From Planctomycetaceae bacterium (GTDB taxonomy: Bacteria; Planctomycetota; Phycisphaerae; Phycisphaerales; UBA1924), in the NCBI GenBank assembly GCA_027487735.1, contig JAIYDA010000066.1, positions 16,204-80,203 of the forward strand: a DNA stretch of 64,000 nt, in the 5' to 3' direction. The number at the start of each line of letters is the position of its first letter. Within the stretch, counting starts at the first letter, position 1. Positions 28,269 to 36,900 of the stretch are shown in pieces. The notes beneath the pieces were generated by a model. That model saw only the letters and a list, made by a program, of their open reading frames with translations. It searched no databases and was not told where the DNA came from. The position numbers were made by a program, and so were the translations under genes.

Positions 28269-29558
28269 TCAGTCGGGCTTGCCGACTGTGTAGCCGATCA
28301 CAATCGCGCGCACGAAGTGCGAGGTTGTCCAGTCGGTCGCCCGGACGCGCAAGCAGTAGCTGCGCGTCTGGTTGCTGATTGGGCTGTTCTGAGAACCAAC
28401 TGTGCCCGCAACCGACGCACCCGTCTGTCCAGTTGTGGTCGCATCGGCAAGTACTTCAATCTGAACCACCGTATGCGGGCGCGCCTGCAGCTCCACGCGC
28501 AGCGGATTGCCCGCTGTCGGCCCACCGACGTAGCATGTCATGCTGTTCACAATCGCCCCATCGGGCAGAAGCACCGGAGCCACCATCTCACCAAAGCCCA
28601 CCGATGGATCGAGGCGTGCCAAAAAGTCCGGCCCTTCGCCAAAGACCCCGGGCGTCGCCGTGTCCGCCGCGTGAAACGCCTCCGCGCCCAGCGCGAGGTA
28701 GCGTTGCTGGGGCACGTTGTACTCCACGCCCGCGCCGCGAAGCGTCCCAAAGCTCACGACATCCGATGTCGTCGTCACGATCCCATCCACACCCACGGTG
28801 CCCGCCACCTGCACGCGCCGCGTGCTGAGGGGGGCAGTGCCAATGCCCACATTCCCCGCCGTCGAGACCCCCACCCGATTGCCGCTGTTGTACAGCCACC
28901 AGACCCCGTTTGTGCCGTCGACATAGTGATATGCCCGCACGCTGCCGCCCGTCGCGTAGCCGTAAAACGGCAGCCCGTCTCCCGCCGCCGTGTCGATGTA
29001 CATGCCGCCAAACTGCTGCTGCAGCGTGGGCGTATACACCGCGAAGTAGTCCGCGCCCGTCACGGGCGTGTCGCGATTAATGAGCACCCGCTGCACGACC
29101 CCGTCCACGTTGGTCAGCGAGCCGTTGCCCAGGTCCGTCCAGCGCTCACTGAGCGACCGCGACGCGTAGGGCGTGGCAGCGATGCGCTGCCGGGGCGAAA
29201 GCGTCGTGAACGAAGGCTGACCAACCGCGCGCACCGAAACTTCGAGCCATCGCTCCGCGCCAGTAAACACCCCGTCGCCCGGAGCCACTGTCGCCGTCAG
29301 CACCCCGTCCACGGGCACCACGCCTGACACGGTGGTTTGCACCCCAACAGGCAGTCCGCCACTCGCCGCCGTCCACACCCGAAACGTCAAGTCGTGAGCC
29401 GTCGTCACGGGCTGCCCCGCAACACGCAACTCACCTTGATAGACGAACGACTGCGCGACTGCCGGGCTCGTCGCAGCCGCCGCGCACGCCATCACGCCCA
29501 CCATCCAGCAGTACGTCCGCAGTTTGCTTGCTCTGTCCATCTCCCCACCATACCGCAT
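28269..29558 (-). CDS. Secreted YQG/tail-fibre-like protein
   Basis: A 429-residue exported protein. A signal peptide (about residues 8-36, ending AVAQ) is followed by a beta domain of the type FVYQGELRVAGQPV...YDLTFRVW...GERWLEVSVR...SPRQRIAATPYA. This block is common in large secreted proteins of planctomycetes and related bacteria, often upstream of coiled or tail-fibre-like repeats. The middle resembles phage tail-fibre segments (GNVGIGTAPLSTRRVQVAGTV). The C-terminal 150 residues are an uncharacterised beta domain. The start is uncertain: ATG 29558 or ATG 29540. GGGGAG touches the second ATG and is too close for normal use. No function can be assigned; a surface or adhesive role is a guess. 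Confidence 0.7.
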   Translation of the reverse strand: MRYGGEMDRASKLRTYCWMVGVMACAAAATSPAVAQSFVYQGELRVAGQPVTTAHDLTFRVWTAASGGLPVGVQTTVSGVVPVDGVLTATVAPGDGVFTGAERWLEVSVRAVGQPSFTTLSPRQRIAATPYASRSLSERWTDLGNGSLTNVDGVVQRVLINRDTPVTGADYFAVYTPTLQQQFGGMYIDTAAGDGLPFYGYATGGSVRAYHYVDGTNGVWWLYNSGNRVGVSTAGNVGIGTAPLSTRRVQVAGTVGVDGIVTTTSDVVSFGTLRGAGVEYNVPQQRYLALGAEAFHAADTATPGVFGEGPDFLARLDPSVGFGEMVAPVLLPDGAIVNSMTCYVGGPTAGNPLRVELQARPHTVVQIEVLADATTTGQTGASVAGTVGSQNSPISNQTRSYCLRVRATDWTTSHFVRAIVIGYTVGKPD

Positions 29559-29598
29559 TCCGGCGTGCGCGCCAAGACGATTGCACCCACGCCCTGCC

Positions 29599-29604
29599 TA
29601 TCTT
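29599..29604 (+). promoter_or_regulatory. Putative -10 box of racemase-like gene
   Basis: TATCTT ends 6 nt before the ATG at 29611; no Shine-Dalgarno sequence is present. Confidence 0.35.
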
Positions 29605-29610
29605 TTCGCC

Positions 29611-30288
29611 ATGCGGACGCACCTCGGGATCGTCGGCGTCAGCCCAGAGGGTGCCGCCCTGTTTTATCGCATGCTCGCGCGACGCGCGAGCAAGTCTCGC
29701 ACGCCCGAGCTGCAGCCCAAGATCAGCGTCCACAACGAGCCGCTCGTGGAGTATCTCGCCGCCCTGCGCCACGACGACTGGCACACCATCGGGCGGCTGC
29801 TGCGCCGCAGTGCCGAGCTGCTCGCTGCATGCGGAGCCCAGTGTGTTATGACCCCCGACAACGCCGTGCAGCACGGCGTGCAGCTTGCTGAGGTGGGCAG
29901 CGCAGTGCCGTGGCTCACCATGCCAGCCCTAGTGGGCGAGGCGGTGGCGCGCGACAGTCGCAAGCGCGTCGGCATCATCGGCACCAAGCTCGTCTGCTTT
30001 AGCAGTACGTACCAAACCCAGCTGGGCCTGCGCGGCATCCGCGTCTCGCCCCCCACCGAGGCCCAGGCCAACACGCTGGACGAGATCATCTTTGGCGAGC
30101 TCATCTTCGGATCGCCCAGGCCCGAGTCGGTCGCGAAGGTGCACGACATCCTGCGGTCCATGGCGGATGCGGGGTGCGAAGCGGTCATCCTCGCCAGCAG
30201 CGAGCTGCCCCTGGTGCTGGAGGACGTGCCCAGCCCCCTGCCCGTGTACGACTCGGTGGATGTGCTGGCCCAGACTGCCCTTGGCTAA
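29611..30288 (+). CDS. Asp/Glu racemase-family protein lacking both catalytic cysteines
   Basis: A 225-residue member of the aspartate/glutamate racemase superfamily with two similar alpha/beta halves. Classical enzymes use a Cys pair, in PCNTAH and GCTE motifs. Here the first site reads TPDNAVQH (Asp83) and the second ASSELP (Ser196). A branch of the family with PDNT at the first site is familiar, but it keeps the second Cys; this protein has neither. The rest of the fold is conserved (MRTHLGIVG, VGIIGTK, DEIIFGEL). It may be a different isomerase/lyase or a non-catalytic binding protein. ATG 29611 lies 6 nt after TATCTT. It is divergent from the secreted protein gene, with only 52 bp between starts. 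Confidence 0.8.
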   Translation: MRTHLGIVGVSPEGAALFYRMLARRASKSRTPELQPKISVHNEPLVEYLAALRHDDWHTIGRLLRRSAELLAACGAQCVMTPDNAVQHGVQLAEVGSAVPWLTMPALVGEAVARDSRKRVGIIGTKLVCFSSTYQTQLGLRGIRVSPPTEAQANTLDEIIFGELIFGSPRPESVAKVHDILRSMADAGCEAVILASSELPLVLEDVPSPLPVYDSVDVLAQTALG

Positions 30289-30991
30289 CTCGCCCTCGGA
30301 TAGGGCAATCGCCCTGGTTCGGGCCGCCTGGGCCTCAATCCCACACGCAAACCGAAACGCAAACCCAGAAAGTTGGCACCTGAGCCCGGGAACCTCCGGA
30401 CGGTTTCCGCCGAATCGAAAGGCACGTGCGCAAGCTATTGCACGGGTGGCGACGTTGCCACAAGGCACAGAGCGGGCGACCCAGCCGCCGCAACGCTCCG
30501 CCCAGGGAGCAAACCGGCCCCAAAGCCACACGGCGCGCGCGCACGGCGGCGCGAAACCACACCCGCACAACCGAGCGCACACGCTGGCAAGAGCACCCAA
30601 GCCCCAACCCTTATGCCACCCAACAAACCCCTTGCCGAATCGCAAATGCCAGTGGACATTTGCCCCTTGGGTCCGGTACCCTGCGAGGCTGGGCAGGCTT
30701 CGCTTGCCACGGCGTGCGTCCAACTGTGCGCGCGCTGCGGTCTCGCAAAGCCATGAGTGCCCGAGGAGCGGGGGCGACGGAGAGCGAGTGACGGTCGGTG
30801 GAAAGGTGTCGGGGATGAGGAGCGCTCGTGCGGCATGCGTCAGGATGACGAAGCCGGGCGCAGTGAGGGACGGACACATGGAGCGTGCGGGCAGCGTGCC
30901 GGGTGTTGTGTGACACCCTCAATCGCAGCCAGCAGCGAGCAGGCACAAGACCGAGGCGCTTTGGAAGTCAGTGCAGGTTGTGGAGACCAGT
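30289..30991. other. 700-bp intergenic region before the giant surface-protein gene
   Basis: No credible coding sequence: open frames here are short, lack ribosome-binding sites and have skewed Arg/Pro/Ala compositions. A perfect 7-bp hairpin GCAAATG/CATTTGC (30642-30648 with 30657-30663) is not followed by a T-run. GGAG at 30982-30985 is the ribosome-binding site of the following gene. The region probably holds its promoter and a long leader. Confidence 0.5.
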
Positions 30992-33900
30992 ATGCAGAGC
31001 AAGGACTTGCGTTCGATCCTTTCGCGTGGTGCATCCTTCGTGCGGAGCACGAGCCCCCGCCAATCGCGCTCGCTGCAACTCGCATCGCGAGTCGGTCGTG
31101 CCTTGGGTGTCTCGCGCTTCGGCACCGAGCTTGAGCGCCTGGAAGAGCGCAAGCTGCTCGACGGCAGCTTCGACAACCCGCTCCTGCTCCCCGCTCCGAA
31201 CGGGCAGGGCGTCATCGTGCAAGCGGGCGACATCACGCCCGCCACGCCCACGACCAACAACGACACATACCGCTTCACGTCGCCCACCACGGGCTTCATC
31301 TCGGTGCTCGCCGACACGGCGAACCAGAACCCCGTGAGCAACCTGAACACCCAGGTGCAGGTCTTCAACAACGCCCGCCAGCTCATCGCGAGCGGCACGA
31401 CCAACGGCGTGCTGACCAGCGGCGCAACGCGCGACGGCTGGGCGGGCTTTGTCGCCACCGCAGGCGAGCAGTACTTCCTCGTCGTGAGCAGCGAGGGCCT
31501 CGCGCCAGGCAGCTACAGCCTGCGCGTCCGCACCGCCAACCAGACCTTCTCCATGGGGGGCGAGCAGCCCGACGAGCTGGGCGTGGGTCGCGAGATCGGC
31601 TCGCCCGCGCCCGACTTGGGTGCGTTCCCACCCGTGCTGCCGCAGGCAATCCTCGGGCAGCTGGGCGGCACGGGCGTGATCGCCAACCGCGAGCGGCAGG
31701 ACGAGATTCTGTATCGCTGGACCGTGCCCGCGGGCAGCGCGTACGACAGCCTCACGACCATCAACGCGCAGTCGACGGTCACCAACGTGCAGCGTCGCCT
31801 CGACACGCGTCTGGACATCTACAACGCGCAGGGCCAGCTCGTCGCGAGCGACAGCGACACGGGCCGCATCAACGACGCGTTCGTTGCGCTGCGCACCCGC
31901 CCGGGCCAGCAGTACTTCATCCGCGTGCGTTCGGACGAGATACTGAACAACAACGTCGAGCTCGCAACGGGCACGTTCTTCCTCGTGGTCGATGCCAGCG
32001 CCCAGAACCTGCCGATCGACGACATGACCCGCCGCGGCACCGACGCTGGCTCCTTCCTGGGCTTTGCTGCTCCATCGGTTGCGCCCAACCCCCCCGCGCC
32101 GAACCCTGTCTTCCAGACCAACGCTTACAGCTTTGTGTCGCAGGGCTCGGGCCTTGCGATCATCGTGGCGCGGCCTCGTGGCAACGCCCCCGTCAGCGAC
32201 CCCGCGCTGCGTCTGTACGACGAGGCTGGTGCTCTGATCGACTTCCGCGACAACTCGGTGGGCCTTGCCCCGCAGTTGAGCGTGAACCTCGAGGGTGGCA
32301 AGCGGTACTTCGTGATTGTCGACGGCTTTGCGTCGCAGAACCAGACGCTGTACAGCCTGTTCATCGAGGCCAACCACACCTTCCAGACGGGCGTGCTGGA
32401 TGACCACATCAACACCCCCAGCGGCGTCGTGAACGCCGACCTGCGCCGCCAGGCAAATCTCGCGACAGCCCTGCCCTGGGACGGCCCGGCGTACGCGACG
32501 ATCGAAGCGCGGGACGCCGCCCTTGCCGGCACGGGCACGCTGGTGCCCGCACTCGACGCGCTCCAGGCTGGCTTCCGCATCGAGCGTGACCGCGGCTTGC
32601 GGTACATCGCCACGGGCGAAGGCCGCATCGAGGCAGGTGCGGACAACGACCTGTTCACGTTCACCGCTCCTGCGGACATGCTGAACGTGCACACGGGCAA
32701 TAACGACGACGCGGGGACCGCGCTCTTCGTCGGCGGCTCGTTTGACGTTGGCAACCCCAACAGCACGTTCGACGTCTTCTCGCCCGGACTCGTGACCTTC
32801 GACGCGGGCGACTACTGGCCTGTGGGCCCGCAATTCGCGACCCAGCAGGTCGACTGGGGCTTTGCCGACAACCCGCTGACGCCCGGCCTTAACGGCGTGC
32901 GGGTGCACGCCCTCGAGGCCTTCAGCATGAACCTGGGCGATGGGCTGCGCAGCTATCTCTTCGTGGGTGGCGACTTCCGCCTCACGCTGCCCGCAGGAAA
33001 CGGACAGCCCGTCGTGATGGACAACTTCGCGGTCTGGGCATTCAACCCCGCCGCGAACGCTCGCCGGTATGAGTGGCAGCAGTTCGGCGGAGCCGATGGC
33101 CCGGTGTTTGCGTTCCAGCAGTGGGAACCTGAAGTCGCTGGCGGCGGACAGCCCGTGAACGAGCTCTACATTGGCGGCGACTATCAGAACATCTTTACTG
33201 TGGGTGCGGGTGGCGGCGTCGCTGCCAACAGCCTCGCGCTCATCGATGAAGACGGCGGGTTCAGCGCCGTGGGCAACGGCGTGAACGGTGCGGTTCGGGC
33301 GCTCGAGGTGTATGAGCCCGTGGCCCTGGTCGTGCCGCCCGGCGGCGGTGCGCCGCAGCCGCAGACGCAGGAAGAGCGGCTGTTCATCGGCGGCAGCTTC
33401 ACGAACCTTGGCCCGCGTGGCACACCCGCGCAGGGCCAGTTCACGGGCCTGGTTTCCATGCTGCCAAACTTCACGTTTGAGCGCACTGGCAACGGGCCGA
33501 CGAACGTGCCTGCCGTCAACGGCACAGTCTTTGCGCTGCAGCGGCACACGCCCGCCGCAGCGACCGCAGCGATCGACGCGCGCCTCATCGTGGGTGGTGC
33601 GTTCACGGCGATGGACGGCATTCCGATCGACAATCTGGGCGTGTTCTGGAACTCGCTCGAACTCGCCGAAGAGTTCGCGGGGCAGGGCCTCAATGGCCCG
33701 GTGAGCGCACTGACGGTGTGGGATCTGCCCAACATCAACAACATTCCCGATACCGACGCTGGGTTCACGCCCAAGATCGTGATCGGTGGCGACTTTACGA
33801 GCAACGGCGTCGAGAACCTGATCTTCGGCGATCTCGACGAGACGAGCGAGAGCGATTTCTTCGCTCCCGTGTCGTGGCTGGGCAGCGATGCGCCGGTGCG

Positions 33901-36900
33901 GTCGCTGACGACCTTGGTCGATGCGCAGGAGCCTGGCGTGCACGATGAGCAGCTCATCAGCGGCTCGCCCCAGGAAGTGCTGTACATCGGCGGCGAGTTC
34001 ACGGAGATGACGTTCCAGGGGGCGTTTGGCCCCGTGACGATTGATGCGCTGGGCGTGGTGCAGCTTTCGGCATTCAACACGGGTGGTGCCGACTTCTTTG
34101 CGTTCACGCAGCCCGATGGGGGCGTGTCGAACCGCGCGGGCAACAACGCGGCGGTGGGCGTGTTCGCGCTGGGCGCGTACGACGATGGCAACGCCTTCCG
34201 CTGGGACAGGCACGACCGCCCGCGCACGCGCGTCGCGATGACCATCAACCCCGCGTTCGGATCGTTCATCAACGCGCGTGTCCGCGTGTATGACTCGAAC
34301 TTCAACATCGTGTACAGCCTGCAACGCACGGGGTCGGACACGATCGCACTCCCCAACCCCGACCCGGCAGGCTCGATTGACTACTCGCTCTCGCCTGGCG
34401 GCACGCAGATCGATCAGCAGTTCGAGGGCTTTGAGGTGTGGGGTGGCGAGACGTACTACGTCGAGGTTTCGAACCTTGTCGGAAACCAGGACGCGGGTGC
34501 ACAGCCCAGCGGCGCGACGGGTCGGTACACCATCTCGGTGATCGTGGACGCTGGCCCGAAGGACATCGACGGCAACGGCTCGCGTGAGGACGTGAATCAG
34601 ACGAGCTCGAGCGAGATCGCCAACGAGGGCCGGCCCATTCAGGCCCAGCAGGTTGTGACCACGCTCGCCACGGGCGATGCCGTCGCGACGCGCAACACGG
34701 CGGCGGGCTTCCCCTGGCCCGGCAACGACGTGCAGGCGATGCGCATCAACCCCAGCACCGGGCTGTCGTACAGCAAGCGCGGCGACGAGGGGTTGATCGA
34801 CACGATCGACGACACCGACCTGTACTTCTTCCGCGCGGAGGAGACGGGCTTTGTCGAGCTTCGCGTGCAGACTGTTGGGTTCATCGACCAGTACGCCGAG
34901 ATCTACGGCGGCGCGCCGACGGTGGAGGCGACCAAGCAGGTTTCGAGCCGCTTGAACGCCGCGATGCGCGTCTTCAACAACGACTTGGAGCAGATCGCGT
35001 TCGTCGACGATGTGACGACGGTCGGCGGTGTGCCGACGCAGTACGTGGGCGTGCTGAACGGCGCGGCAGCTTTCGCAGAGTTCCGACGCGAGGACCCGCG
35101 CGTGGTGGTGCCTGTGGTCGCTGGTCAGGTGTACTTCTTCCAGGTGGAGAGCGGGCAGCGCTGGGTGGATGGCACGCTGCCTCTGCCCCCGGATGCGACC
35201 GACCCGAACAACCCGCAGCGTCGCGTGGCGGCGCCCGAGCGAGAGGTCGACTGGCGCGACGCGACGGGCGGCTACCGCATCTATGTCAATCAGGTCGGTC
35301 AGCTCGCGAGCGACTTCGAGAATGGCGTCTTCAAGAAGGACGACTACCCGGATGTGCCTGGCCAAGGCACTGTCGTGCCGTTCGATGCGCAGGCTCGCGC
35401 AAGCTTTAGTGGCGTTGTCGACGACACGCCCACCAAGCCGAGCGATGTGGACATCACGCAGTTGCTGCTGCCCACAAGCGGTCAGTACGACATCACGATT
35501 CGCGTGACGAGCGGCGACCTCGTGGTTGGTGCTGCGTTGTTCGAGCTCAACGGTCAGAACTTTGCCAACATCACCGCGGCGGGCTCGGGTGTCTATCGCG
35601 CCACGTTCAACGCGGCCGCGGGTGATCTGCTGCAGCTGGTGATCGGCGGCCTTGGAACGACCGAGGGCTCGTACAGCGTGAGCATTACGGGCGTGCCTGT
35701 GACCGACGATCACGCGAACCTGAACAAGTGGGTCAACGCGACGACGCTCATCCCGGCGGACTTCCGCGGGCGCATCGAGGGCGCAGGCTCGATCGAGTCG
35801 CTCTACGACACCGACGTGTTCAAGTTCGACTTCGAGGCCTTCCAGCGTGCGACGGTGACGGTGCGGTCGCTCTCGCCCACGCTCGTTCCGCGTGTCACGG
35901 TCTATGAGATGTCCGAGACGTCGACGGGCGAGGTGATTCTGCTCCGTATCGGCACGGGCGTTGGCAGCCGCAACGCGCAGGGGCTGGTGCAGCCTGCGGT
36001 CGCGCTGGCATCGCTCCAGCCCGAGCGCATCGTGGAGCAACCCAACCCTGCTGATAACCGCTCGTATCCCTTCTACTACGTGGTGGTTGAGGGTGCGAAC
36101 CAGCGGCAGGACTTTGGCTCGTATGAGCTTGAGGTCGCGTATGTGGCGACCGACGACCACCCGGATGGCGACACGAACAACGACAACGTGTTTGACACGG
36201 GCGAGTATGCCGACGCGACGGAAATCGAGCTTGATGCCTTCGAGGGCACGGCGGTGCAGGGCGGCACGCTGGAGCGCGTGGGCGACTCGGACCTCTTCAA
36301 GTTCACGGCTTCGGGCACTGGGCAGGCGACGATCACGCTGAATCGCAACGCAAGCAACGTGCGTGCGCGGCTGAGCGTGCTGGACCAGAACGCGGCGGTG
36401 CTCGCAACATCGAGCATGGCCGACAACGGCGTGACGACGCTGACGCTGAACTTCAACGTGACGCGTGGTCAGGAGCTGTTCCTGGTTGTGGATTCGATCG
36501 CGCCGAACGCGAACACGACGCGGACGGGTGCCTACACCCTGTCGTTTGTCGCGCCGGTGGGAGACGACCACCCGAACGCAACGGAGTGGAACATCGCAAC
36601 GCCCATCACGCTGAGCCCCTCGACGGGCAGCGGCGGCATTGGCGAAGCGACGGTGGGCGCGGTGGGCAACCCCCGTATCTCGCCCGATGCAGACACCGAT
36701 CTGTTCAGCTTCTCGACGATTCTTGCGGGCAATCAAACGATCACGGTCACGCCCGTGTCGTCGCTGCTGGGCGATGTCGCGCTGCGGATGCAGATCTTCA
36801 TCTCGACGGACCTCACGACGCCCATCGGCACGGTGGATGCGACGAGCATCAACACGCCGCTGACGTTTACGGTGAATGGCGCGCCGGTGGGCACGACGTA

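Noticed and set aside
30360..30560. Possible riboswitch in the long intergenic region
   Set aside because: GC-rich partial hairpins are visible but no known aptamer core (such as cyclic-di-GMP, cobalamin or SAM consensus) could be matched.
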